Shown: one piece after another, positions 1 to 7,966 of the stretch
How the letters are laid out: the number at the start of each line of letters is the position of its first letter
Numbering within the stretch: the first letter of the stretch is position 1
From: Streptomyces tauricus
GTDB taxonomy: Bacteria > Actinomycetota > Actinomycetes > Streptomycetales > Streptomycetaceae
Length of the DNA: 64,000 nucleotides
NCBI RefSeq assembly: GCF_014650955.1
Contig: NZ_BMVY01000014.1
Span: 62,001-126,000 of the forward strand
Direction: 5' to 3'
Notes under the pieces: generated by a model
Databases searched by the model: none
Seen by the model: the letters and a program-made list of their open reading frames with translations, nothing else
Told to the model about the DNA's origin: nothing
Made by a program: the position numbers and the translations under genes

Positions 1-27
1 CGCCCGCCGCGCTCAACCGTGCGGGCG
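1..27. terminator. Hairpin at window edge, possible terminator of an upstream gene
   Basis: A 7-bp inverted repeat (CGCCCGC at 1-7, GCGGGCG at 21-27) lies at the window edge, before the first gene. The rest of 1-108 holds no convincing gene. The assignment is weak because the upstream gene is not visible. Confidence 0.3.
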
Positions 28-108
28 GCTGTTGACGGCCCAGCCCGCCCCTGAAGCTCCCCCGCAGGGGAGGGCCGGGCGCCGAGACGACACGAAGGCT
101 CCACCCCG

Positions 109-555
109 ATGACGAGTCTGAGAACACCAGTTGAGGCCCTCTCCGCCGGCCACCCCACGTACAGCCAGACCTTCCCGTGCGAGCCGTCCACAGCCGAGCT
201 CGGTCGCGATCTCGTTCGGGACGTCCTCGGCGTGTGGCATCTCGATGATCTCGCTGACCATGCTGCACTGATCATCACAGAGCTCATCGCGAACGCCTCC
301 AGACACACTCTGTGTCCCGAGATCCGCCTCACGGTTGGCCGGCCGAGCTCGACTCGACTGCGTGTCGGGGTCGTGGACCGGGAACCATCGCGCCTGCCCG
401 TACTCAGCCAGGTGACCGACGACGACGAGTCGGGGCGCGGACTGCTCCTCGTCGATGCTGTCGCCGACCGCTGGGGCTACGACCTGCGCGGCGCGGACAG
501 ACGCCCTTGGGGCAAAGAGGTCTGGGCGGAACTTCGCACGGAGGGCGGCAAGTGA
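109..555 (+). CDS. ATP-binding protein, RsbW/SpoIIAB-like anti-sigma-type ATPase
   Basis: This 148-aa protein looks like a small GHKL (HATPase_c) domain of the kind abundant in Streptomyces. The N-box is visible as TELIANASRH (Glu58, Asn62), and a G2-like glycine segment appears as ESGRGLLLVDAVADRWG near residue 110. Known members bind ATP and can phosphorylate or sequester anti-anti-sigma or sigma factors; many Streptomyces copies have no known partner. The stop overlaps the GTG of the next small gene, and the lanthipeptide precursor follows about 600 bp downstream, so a regulatory role for that cluster is plausible but inferred. The start at 109 has only a weak AAGG upstream. Confidence 0.85.
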   Translation: MTSLRTPVEALSAGHPTYSQTFPCEPSTAELGRDLVRDVLGVWHLDDLADHAALIITELIANASRHTLCPEIRLTVGRPSSTRLRVGVVDREPSRLPVLSQVTDDDESGRGLLLVDAVADRWGYDLRGADRRPWGKEVWAELRTEGGK

Positions 556-764
556 GCATCTCGACCACGGCACCCTCGTCCCTTCCGGATCTGGTCCGGC
601 TCCGGCCCCGCCAACAGATGGCCATCGACTGCGCCCTCTGCGCCCGGCCGCTGGGAGCGAGCGGTCGACGGCTGGGCGAGATACGGCACCGGGACCTGCC
701 GTTCTCCCTCTGGGCCTGCGCTCCCAACTGCCAGGCTGCCAGATCGGCTGCCCCGATCAGCTGA
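552..764 (+). CDS. Small Cys-rich protein, probable zinc-binding
   Basis: This 70-aa protein starts at GTG, overlapping the stop of the ATPase gene (GTGA), which suggests translational coupling. It carries two Cys pairs, Cys27-x-x-Cys30 and Cys56-x-x-x-Cys60, which could form a four-Cys zinc site. No family with known function is recognised. It is probably co-transcribed with the ATPase and may be its partner or part of a regulatory module; that is inference from position only. Confidence 0.6.
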   Translation: MSISTTAPSSLPDLVRLRPRQQMAIDCALCARPLGASGRRLGEIRHRDLPFSLWACAPNCQAARSAAPIS

Positions 765-782
765 GAGAAGGGGCGTCCTTCC

Positions 783-971
783 ATGGAGTGGCCGTGGATC
801 ACCGGTGACTGCTGGCTCGGCTGCAGGCGTACCGGAGTCCTGGTGATCTGGCTCGGTCCGGTGCAGTGGGACGGGCAGCACGCTCCTTTCTACGCGTGCG
901 AGCCGTGCCTCGATCGCCTCAAGGCCCAGGCGCTCGCCTACTTCATGGAGCAGCGGCCGACGTCCGCTTGA
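783..971 (+). CDS. Small Cys-containing hypothetical protein
   Basis: This 62-aa protein has Cys10 and Cys14 (DCWLGC) and Cys39 and Cys42 (ACEPC), another possible zinc-ribbon layout. AAGGGG lies about 10 nt upstream of the ATG. It follows the preceding small Cys-rich gene by 18 nt, so the ATPase and the two small genes look like one operon. The function is unknown. The next gene, the lanthipeptide precursor, starts after a 188-bp gap that may hold its own promoter. Confidence 0.6.
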   Translation: MEWPWITGDCWLGCRRTGVLVIWLGPVQWDGQHAPFYACEPCLDRLKAQALAYFMEQRPTSA

Positions 972-1159
972 TCAGTCTTCCGGCACACGACTTCCCAGCA
1001 TGAGGCAAGCGGCCCGCGAGGAACTTCCCCCGCGGAGCACGTCCCTCGTGCCGGGCGGCCAGGAGTCGTCCGGGGAGCAGCCGTCTGGCGACGCTTCCGA
1101 GGCGGCACTTGGTGGGCGCTCCAGCCCAGTAACAACACAACGATGCGAGGAGTTGCAGC

Positions 1160-1339
1160 ATGACGCGCAGCACCGTAGTTCCCAGCCGCACCGAAGTACG
1201 CCCGCAGATCCCGGGGGCATCGGACGGCTTCGACCTGGACGTCTCCCTCGTCGAGATCGCCGACCCGGCGGGCCTGGTCAACCTGACCGACGACAACTGC
1301 GGGTCCACCTGTGGCGCCTGCACCACCAACGTCGCCTGA
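1160..1339 (+). CDS. FxLD family lanthipeptide precursor
   Basis: This 59-aa precursor peptide is preceded by GAGGAG about 8 nt before the ATG. The leader contains the FxLD signature (Phe24-Asp-Leu26-Asp27, in DGFDLDVSLVE), the class I leader element recognised by LanB/LanC-type enzymes. The C-terminal segment NLTDDNCGSTCGACTTNVA carries Cys47, Cys51 and Cys54 with Thr43, Ser49, Thr50, Thr55 and Thr56 as candidate dehydration sites, giving up to three (methyl)lanthionine rings. Asp44 and Asp45 are plausible targets of the PCMT-like methyltransferase encoded downstream. The family assignment rests on the leader motif plus the adjacent lanB, lanC and FxLD methyltransferase genes. The leader cleavage site cannot be read from sequence. 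Confidence 0.93.
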   Translation: MTRSTVVPSRTEVRPQIPGASDGFDLDVSLVEIADPAGLVNLTDDNCGSTCGACTTNVA

Positions 1340-1363
1340 CCCGGCCCCCGGGTTCACTCCGGT

Positions 1364-1397
1364 CTGGTGCCGCCGCGTCTCCGCGCGGCGGCACCAG
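1364..1397 (+). terminator. Attenuator-type hairpin between precursor and lanB
   Basis: A perfect 14-bp stem (1364-1377 with 1384-1397) and a 6-nt loop lie 24 bp after the precursor stop and 31 bp before the lanB start. Such hairpins in RiPP operons commonly let precursor mRNA exceed the enzyme mRNA by partial termination and 3'-end protection. That role is inferred here. Confidence 0.75.
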
Positions 1398-1428
1398 CCG
1401 CCGGCTCCCTCACTTATGGAGGTACTGG

Positions 1429-4400
1429 GTGGTTGCTCCGCCCGCAGCGTTCCACACCTGTTCCACCGCTCTCGTGCGCGCCGTGGCCCGGCCCTCGCTG
1501 CCGATTCCTCCCTGTCCTGACCTCGATGACCGTTCGCCCAGTAGTTCGTCTGTCCGTGTGGCGTGGCTGCGTATGGTCTGGGCAAACAGGGATGTCGCTG
1601 AGGCGCTTCAATACTCCAGCCCGGTCCTGGCCACACAGGTACGGGCCCTGTGCACGGCCGACCACCCCGCCCTCCGTGATGTGCAGCGCGCGGTGCTGTC
1701 CGTGGCCCGCTACCTGCTGCGGGCCCAGCACCGGGCGACCCCCTTCGGCCTGTTCGCCGGCGTGGCCACTGCGGAGTTCGGACCGCAGGCGCGAGCCGAC
1801 TGGGGCGAGGAGCACGTGGCCGTGGGCCGCGCGGGGGCAGAGTGGCTGGCGGCCCTGGTCGCACGGTTGGAGTCGTGCCCGGACCTCCTCGAACGGCTGC
1901 CCGTCGTCATCAACAACACCGTGACGTACCGGGGAGACCGGCTCGTCGTGCCGTTCCAACCTGACGTCGAGGAAGACCGGACTCGCGCGGTCGAGGCGTC
2001 CCTGGCCCTGACCGGACCGGTGCGCGCGGTCCTTGCCGCGACCCGACTGCCGATCCGGTTCGGCACCCTCGTGGACAAGCTCCAGGCGGAGTTCCCCGAG
2101 GCCGGTCCCGAGAAGGCGCGTCAACTGCTGGCGGAGTTGATCCGGCGGCGGGTGCTGATCACGAGCCTGCACGCTCCGAGCACCGAGACCGACGCCCTTC
2201 AGTATCTGCTGGGCCAACTCGACGCGATTGACGCCGGAAGCCTCGCCCCGGCCGCGGAGACCGTACGCGAACTCCGCGCGGTCCGGGCGGGTCTGGAGGA
2301 GTGCGCCACGCACGGTGGCCGGGACAGCGTCGCGGCGCGGACGCGAGACCTCGTCCCTGGCCTGCGTCGCCACCCCATCGCGCTCGACCTCCGTCTGGAC
2401 GCGCAGATCGTTCTGCCGGAAGCGGTCGCCCGAGAGATCGAACGTGCCGCTCTCATCCTGACCCGCTTGAGTATTCGCCCCTACGGGACCGCCGCGTGGA
2501 ACGAGTATCACCAGCGGTTCTACGAGCGGTACGGCATCGGCACCATGGTTCCGCTCATGGAAGCCGTGGCGGACAGCGGCGCCGGCTATCCCGACGGTTA
2601 TCCAGGTGCTCCGGCCGGTGCACGCAGGCCCCGCGTCTCCGCTCGGGATGACGCCCTCGTACGGCTGGCTCAGACCGCTGCGCTCGACGGCCGTGACGAA
2701 GTGATCCTTACGAACGAACAGATCGAGGCCCTGAACGTGAGTCCCGACGAGCCTCGGCTGCCGCCGCACCTGGAGATCGGGGTACGGGTGCACGCGGCCA
2801 GCTTGGAGGAGTTGCAGCGCGGGCGGTTCCAGCTGGAGGTCATGAGCGTGTCCCGCGGTGCCGGCGTCTCCACGGGCAGATTCCTCAGCGTGCTGGCCCC
2901 CTCCGACCGGAAGGCCCTGGTCACAGAGCTTGCCGACCTCCCGGCCGCAGACGGCAACACCGTGCCCGCGCAGCTCTCTTTCCCGCCGCTGCTCCCCGAG
3001 AGCGCCCACGTCACCCGCTCCCCACAGGTTCTACCCACGGTGATCAGCCTCCAGGAGCACCGCGCCCCGCAGAACACCGTCCTCACCCCGGAGGAATTGG
3101 CCGTGGGGTGCGACGGCCGCCGCATGTACCTCGCCGTCCCCGAGCGCGGACACCGCGTAGAGGCCATCGGGATGCACGCGCTGAGCCTCCACACCCATAC
3201 CCCGCCGCTGGTGCGGTTCCTCACCGAACTGTCCCGCGCCCAGTGCGCACAGGTCACCGTCTTCGACTGGGGCGTTGCAGCGGCGATGCCGTTCCTGCCA
3301 CGTCTGCGGTACGGCCGGATCGTGCTGGCCCCGGCGCGCTGGCGGCTGGAAGTGTCCGAAATGCCCGACCACGCCCAACCTCGGGCCGAGTGGGACGCCG
3401 CGCTCAGCGACTGGCGTGCCCAGCGGAGACTGCCGCGCCGCGTCCACCTCGTAGAGGACGACCGGCGCCTCTTCCTCGACCTTGACGAGTCCGGCCACCG
3501 TGCACTCCTGCGCCGGCACCTGGACCATTCACGCCTGGCCGTGCTCGTCGAGGCTCCAGCACCTGAGGCGTACGGCTGGTGCGGCGGGCGAGCACACGAG
3601 GTCGTGGTGCCCCTCAAAGCAACCAGGCCGTCGGCATGGCCGCCGCTGCCGACCCCCAGCCGTACCCGTGCGCTGTCTGCGGCCCAGATGCAGACGCCTG
3701 CCGCTTCCCCGGTTCTTCTGGCCGCCCTGTACGGCGATCCCCGTCGACAAGACATCTTGCTCTCCCGCTACCTGCCCGGCCTCCTCGAACAACTCGGCAA
3801 CCCGCCGTGGTGGTTCATCCGCTTCCGCGACCCGGACCAACACCTCCGCGTACGCATCACCCTCCCCGACCCGGATGCCTTCGCCGACACGGCCCGAACG
3901 GTGAGCGCTTGGGCTGACGAGCTGCGAAGTATCGGCCTGCTGGCCGACCTGCGCTATCCCACCTCCTACCGAGAAATGGGCCGCTGGGGCTCCGGTATGG
4001 CATGGGAGGCGGCCGAGAAGGTGTTCCGGACGGATTCGCGCGCCATCCTGGCCCAGCTCGCGCAGTCACGGCTTCCGGGCCGGCGAACGCTGGTGGCGGC
4101 CCATACGGTCGCCATCGCCTCCGCTTTCCTCGGTACCACCGAGGCCGGGATGCAGTGGCTGATCGACCACATCCCGCTGACCGCCCCCGTGTCCGTCCCA
4201 CGCCCGCAGTTCACCGAGGCCGTACGGCTCGCCGACCCGAGCGCCGACTGGTCTGCCCTACGCGGCGTTCCGGGCGGAAACGCCATCGTGTCCGGATGGA
4301 CTGACCGGGATACAGCGCTCGCCGCCTACCGGCCACACCTGCCCGGCCCGGACACCCAGGGCATCGCCGTCAACGATGCCCTCACCTCCCTGCTGCACGT

Positions 4401-4512
4401 CCACTTCGTGCGCCACGTCGCCGTGAACTTCCCGGAAGAAGAGGTGTGCCTCTACCTGGCGCGCGCCGCCGCCCTTGCCTGGACCGCACGCGCCAGGAGG
4501 AGCGCCTCGTGA
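1429..4512 (+). CDS. lanB: Class I lanthipeptide dehydratase LanB (full length)
   Basis: This 1027-aa protein is the expected full length for LanB, which uses glutamyl-tRNA to glutamylate Ser/Thr of the precursor and then eliminates glutamate to give dehydroalanine/dehydrobutyrine. The N-terminal glutamylation domain covers roughly residues 40-700. The C-terminal elimination (SpaB_C) domain starts near residue 765 with the typical LLSRYLPGLLEQLG and WFIRFRDPDQHLRVR segments. The reading frame stays open far upstream, but GTG at 1429 has GGAGG at 1418-1422, 6 nt away, and gives the normal length. The last bases overlap the lanC start (GTGA), indicating coupled translation. Confidence 0.95.
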   Translation: MVAPPAAFHTCSTALVRAVARPSLPIPPCPDLDDRSPSSSSVRVAWLRMVWANRDVAEALQYSSPVLATQVRALCTADHPALRDVQRAVLSVARYLLRAQHRATPFGLFAGVATAEFGPQARADWGEEHVAVGRAGAEWLAALVARLESCPDLLERLPVVINNTVTYRGDRLVVPFQPDVEEDRTRAVEASLALTGPVRAVLAATRLPIRFGTLVDKLQAEFPEAGPEKARQLLAELIRRRVLITSLHAPSTETDALQYLLGQLDAIDAGSLAPAAETVRELRAVRAGLEECATHGGRDSVAARTRDLVPGLRRHPIALDLRLDAQIVLPEAVAREIERAALILTRLSIRPYGTAAWNEYHQRFYERYGIGTMVPLMEAVADSGAGYPDGYPGAPAGARRPRVSARDDALVRLAQTAALDGRDEVILTNEQIEALNVSPDEPRLPPHLEIGVRVHAASLEELQRGRFQLEVMSVSRGAGVSTGRFLSVLAPSDRKALVTELADLPAADGNTVPAQLSFPPLLPESAHVTRSPQVLPTVISLQEHRAPQNTVLTPEELAVGCDGRRMYLAVPERGHRVEAIGMHALSLHTHTPPLVRFLTELSRAQCAQVTVFDWGVAAAMPFLPRLRYGRIVLAPARWRLEVSEMPDHAQPRAEWDAALSDWRAQRRLPRRVHLVEDDRRLFLDLDESGHRALLRRHLDHSRLAVLVEAPAPEAYGWCGGRAHEVVVPLKATRPSAWPPLPTPSRTRALSAAQMQTPAASPVLLAALYGDPRRQDILLSRYLPGLLEQLGNPPWWFIRFRDPDQHLRVRITLPDPDAFADTARTVSAWADELRSIGLLADLRYPTSYREMGRWGSGMAWEAAEKVFRTDSRAILAQLAQSRLPGRRTLVAAHTVAIASAFLGTTEAGMQWLIDHIPLTAPVSVPRPQFTEAVRLADPSADWSALRGVPGGNAIVSGWTDRDTALAAYRPHLPGPDTQGIAVNDALTSLLHVHFVRHVAVNFPEEEVCLYLARAAALAWTARARRSAS

Positions 4513-5783
4513 CCACCCATCCCGCGCTCGGCCTGGTCGACGCCATCGCCGCTCAGCTCGCCGACCCCGACGCCGTGCCCCTCGGTTCCAGGGTGCTGCC
4601 CGCGGACCGACAGCACCTCGCCCACGGCTCGCCCGGAATCGCGCTCCTGCACATCGAGCTCGCCGCGAACGGCCTTGGCCCCTGGCAGCGCGCCCACGAC
4701 TGGCTCGCCGCTGCCTCCCGGCAGCCGCTCACCAGCGGCCCGGACAGCCATCCCTTCTACGGAGCGCCGGCCTTCGCCCACGCCCTGAGCTGTGCCGCCG
4801 ACCACCTACCCAGCTCCTACCAGCGCGCCCTCGACGCGATGGACAGACAGATCGCAGTCGACGTCGGACGCCGTCTCGACACCGCGCACCGCCGCATCGA
4901 CGCCGGACGCCTGACCCAGCTCGCGGAGTTCGACACCATCCGGGGCCTCACCGGATACGGCGCCTACCTACTGCGCCGAGCCCCCGGCAGCTCCACGATG
5001 CGCGCCGTTCTCGACTACTGCGTGCGCCTCACCGAACCGATCACCCACCACGGCGAGACCCTGCCGGGCTGGTGGGCGCAGACCGGGCCCTCGGGCAACC
5101 CGGACGACCGATTCCCCGGCGGGCACGCCAACACCGGTATGGCACACGGCATCGGCGGCGTGCTCGCACTTCTGGCCCTCGCCGCTTGGAAAGGCTCCGT
5201 CACCGACGAACACCATGCGGCACTGCGCACCATCCTGGCCTGGCTGGACCGCTGGAAGGAAGAAACCGGCGGCGGACCGGTCTGGCCGTACTGGGTCACG
5301 CGGGAAGCGCTACGCAGCGGGCGTCTCGGCTCGTCGGTACCCAGGCGGCCCTCCTGGTGTTACGGCACCGTCGGCCTCGCCCGTACCCAGCAACTCGCGG
5401 CGCTCGCGCTCGGCGATGCCAGCCGCCAGATCGACGCGGAGAACACGCTCGTGGCCGCCCTCACCGATCCCGGGCAGCTGAAGGCCACGACGGACAACGG
5501 TCTCTGCCACGGGTTCGCCGGCCTCGCCCACGCTGCCGCACGTACGGCCGACGACGCCCACCCCTCGACCGCGGGAAGACTCCGCGCCGCGATCCCCGCC
5601 CTCCTGGCCGCGGTCATCCCACCGGGCACCGACCCCGACCTCATGGCCACGGCGCTCATTCAGGACGAGGACGGCGGCCCCGGCTTCCTCGACGGAGCCG
5701 CCGGCATAGCCCTGGCCCTCCTGGCGCCCAGCACCGCCGCACCACCCCGCTCTGCCTGGGACGCGTGCCTCCTGATCGCTTGA
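4509..5783 (+). CDS. lanC: Lanthionine synthetase C family cyclase
   Basis: This 424-aa LanC-type zinc cyclase adds Cys thiols of the precursor onto dehydrated residues to close the lanthionine rings. The diagnostic motifs are all present: GMAHGIGG near residue 216, SWCYGTVGLAR with zinc ligand Cys284, and CHGFAGL with Cys333 and His334. The GTG start at 4509 overlaps the lanB stop, which decides the start over an upstream in-frame GTG inside lanB. It is followed by the methyltransferase gene after 21 nt, so lanB, lanC and the methyltransferase form one operon. Confidence 0.95.
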   Translation: MTTHPALGLVDAIAAQLADPDAVPLGSRVLPADRQHLAHGSPGIALLHIELAANGLGPWQRAHDWLAAASRQPLTSGPDSHPFYGAPAFAHALSCAADHLPSSYQRALDAMDRQIAVDVGRRLDTAHRRIDAGRLTQLAEFDTIRGLTGYGAYLLRRAPGSSTMRAVLDYCVRLTEPITHHGETLPGWWAQTGPSGNPDDRFPGGHANTGMAHGIGGVLALLALAAWKGSVTDEHHAALRTILAWLDRWKEETGGGPVWPYWVTREALRSGRLGSSVPRRPSWCYGTVGLARTQQLAALALGDASRQIDAENTLVAALTDPGQLKATTDNGLCHGFAGLAHAAARTADDAHPSTAGRLRAAIPALLAAVIPPGTDPDLMATALIQDEDGGPGFLDGAAGIALALLAPSTAAPPRSAWDACLLIA

Positions 5784-5804
5784 TCCACCGACCGAAGGAC
5801 CTCC

Positions 5805-7886
5805 ATGTCTCCCGACCACTGGCAGCAGCACAACATCACTTTCGTCGACCGTGAGAGCGCCCGGCACACCATCGCCGAGCGCCTCGGCCCCGCCCTGATC
5901 GAAGCCGAGGCTGACGGGCAGCTCACCGGCTGGTGGTTCATGAACAAGCAGCCCTGGCCGCTGCGGTACCTCGCGGACAAGCCCTCACCAGCCATTGAGT
6001 CGCTCTTAAGCGATCTCATCGACGACGGCATGGCCGTGTCGTGCCTGCCCTGCGTCTACGAGCCCGAGACCGACGCCTTCGGCGGCCCGGAAGCCATGGC
6101 CGCAGCCCACGAACTGTTCCACAGCGACTCCCGCCACCTGCTCACCTATCAGACGAGTCCGAAGCACCTGGGACGCCGGGAGACCGCCGTCCTGCTGGCG
6201 AGCGCCATGATGCGCGGCGCCGGACTCGACTGGTTCGAACAGGGCGACGTATGGACGAAGGTGGCGGCTCTTCGACCGGCCTCCGCTCCGCAAGCGCCCG
6301 AGCGAGCTGCCGAACTGGTCCCGACCATGCGGAAACTCATGACCGCCGATGCCCACAGCCTCTGCCGCCCGGGTGGCCCACTCGATGCGCACGAGGAATG
6401 GGTGACCGCCTTCGAACGGGCCGGCGGCATGCTCGTCGACCTCGCAGACCGGGGCGCTCTCACCCGGGGTCTGCGAGCCGTTATCGCCCACCACATGATC
6501 TTCCACGCCAACCGCGCCGGTCTCCTCCGGGACGACCAGAGCGCCCTGTCCCACATCGCACGAGAGGTAGTCATGGGAACGAGTGACCACACCGAGTCGC
6601 CCATCGAGGCGACGGCCGGCATCGATAGCGTCGGCGCGGTGAACATCGACACGATCACCACCCTCACGGCGGACGCCGAGCGCCTCCGCAACGCATTGGT
6701 CGACCAGCTCCGTGCGGACGGACATGCCCGCATGCCCGCCGTCGAGACCGCGTTGCGGACTGTGCCCCGCCATGTGTTCGTGCCCGACGCGTCGCTCGAA
6801 GACGCCTATGCCAACGCACCGGTGCACATCAAGTACGACACCGACGGCACATCCATCTCCTGCGCCTCCCAGCCGGGCGTCGTCGGTCTCATGCTGGACC
6901 AGCTCGAAGCCCAGCCCGGCGAACGCATCCTCGAACTCGGCGCCGGCACCGGCTACAACGCAGGGCTCCTTGCCCACCTGGTCGGCGAGAACGGGCACGT
7001 GACCACCCTCGACGTCGACGACGACCTCGTGGAAGGTGCCCGCGCACACCTCACCGCCGCCGGGATCACCAACGTCGAAGCCCTGACTCGGGACGGGGCT
7101 CTCGGCTACGCCGAAGCCGCGCCGTACGACCGGATCATCGCCACCGTGGGCGCGCACGGCGTGCCACACGCCTGGCTGCAGCAGCTCGTCCCCGGCGGCC
7201 GTCTTCTCGTCCCCCAGCGCCTCAAGGGCACGGTGTCCCGCTCCATCGCCTACGAGCAGCGCGACGGCCGGTGGGTATCTGTCGGCAGCGAGATGAACAC
7301 CTTCATGCCGCTTCGGCGGGGCATCGCCGATGACGACCGCCGAGTGATCCCGCTCAGTACGGACGGCGCCGTACGACTCCAGGCTCCCGCCGGCCTCAGC
7401 ATCGACGCCGAGGCCCTCGCAGGTGTACTTGATCAGCCGCGCACCGAGGAGTGGACCGGCATGACGGTCCGCGCCATGGAGTCGCCGGAGTGGATGGAAC
7501 TGTTTGTCGCCTGCTCCCTTCCCTCCGGTCTGATCCGGATGCTATTCCCCCAGAGCGCCAAGGGCACGTTGCTCACGGAGGACCCCTACCCCTCGTCAAC
7601 TGCGGTCGTCGACAAGGGTGCCGTCACCTACCTCGCCCGGCGCGTGTCCAAGGAGAAGACCGCCGAGGGCGACAAGCTCTGGGAGTTCGGTGTCATCGGC
7701 CACGGGCCCGGGAGCGACGAGCTGGTCGCGAAGGTCGCGGACGCCATCCGCACCTGGGACCGCGACTACCGCGACTGTGAGGCCACGTTCGAGATCCATC
7801 TCCTCGACGCCCCCAAGACTGAGCAGCGCCCCGGTCTCTTCGCCCTCGACACCCCGCTGAACCGCATCGTCGTCGACTGGCGATGA
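5805..7886 (+). CDS. FxLD-system methyltransferase: elimination-like domain fused to PCMT-type methyltransferase
   Basis: This 693-aa two-domain protein has a good ribosome site (AAGGA, 6 nt before ATG). Residues about 5-250 resemble the thiopeptide-type / SpaB_C domain (WWFMNKQPWPLRYLA, then the HLLTYQTSPKHLGRRE region). Residues about 260-500 are a protein-L-isoaspartate O-methyltransferase-like domain with SAM motif I LELGAGTGYN at 376-385. The C-terminal part, about 500-693, is FxLD-specific. Related lanthipeptide enzymes such as OlvSA methylate an Asp side chain and convert Asp to isoaspartate through a succinimide; an analogous role on the precursor Asp44/Asp45 is inferred. Codon 68 (6006-6008) is TTA, so translation may depend on the bldA tRNA and thus on development. 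Confidence 0.9.
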   Translation: MSPDHWQQHNITFVDRESARHTIAERLGPALIEAEADGQLTGWWFMNKQPWPLRYLADKPSPAIESLLSDLIDDGMAVSCLPCVYEPETDAFGGPEAMAAAHELFHSDSRHLLTYQTSPKHLGRRETAVLLASAMMRGAGLDWFEQGDVWTKVAALRPASAPQAPERAAELVPTMRKLMTADAHSLCRPGGPLDAHEEWVTAFERAGGMLVDLADRGALTRGLRAVIAHHMIFHANRAGLLRDDQSALSHIAREVVMGTSDHTESPIEATAGIDSVGAVNIDTITTLTADAERLRNALVDQLRADGHARMPAVETALRTVPRHVFVPDASLEDAYANAPVHIKYDTDGTSISCASQPGVVGLMLDQLEAQPGERILELGAGTGYNAGLLAHLVGENGHVTTLDVDDDLVEGARAHLTAAGITNVEALTRDGALGYAEAAPYDRIIATVGAHGVPHAWLQQLVPGGRLLVPQRLKGTVSRSIAYEQRDGRWVSVGSEMNTFMPLRRGIADDDRRVIPLSTDGAVRLQAPAGLSIDAEALAGVLDQPRTEEWTGMTVRAMESPEWMELFVACSLPSGLIRMLFPQSAKGTLLTEDPYPSSTAVVDKGAVTYLARRVSKEKTAEGDKLWEFGVIGHGPGSDELVAKVADAIRTWDRDYRDCEATFEIHLLDAPKTEQRPGLFALDTPLNRIVVDWR

Positions 7887-7903
7887 CGCCCCACGCGTAG
7901 CGG

Positions 7904-7931
7904 ACGGTGCCCGCGGCACGCGGGCACCGTC
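7904..7931 (+). terminator. Strong hairpin after the lanthipeptide operon
   Basis: A perfect 11-bp stem (7904-7914 with 7921-7931) with a 6-nt loop begins 17 bp after the methyltransferase stop. It is a T-less hairpin typical of Streptomyces terminators and separates the biosynthetic operon from the downstream gene. Confidence 0.8.
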
Positions 7932-7966
7932 GCCCCACCAGCCCTCACCCGCACATGGGGGGACTC

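Noticed and set aside
13..573. Long minus-strand open frame over the ATPase gene
   Set aside because: It is a GC-bias shadow of the plus-strand ATPase, with no ribosome site and no recognisable domain.
1000..1428. N-terminal extension of LanB from the ATG at 1000
   Set aside because: It overlaps the precursor gene and the attenuator hairpin and is not LanB-like. The GTG at 1429 has an ideal GGAGG.
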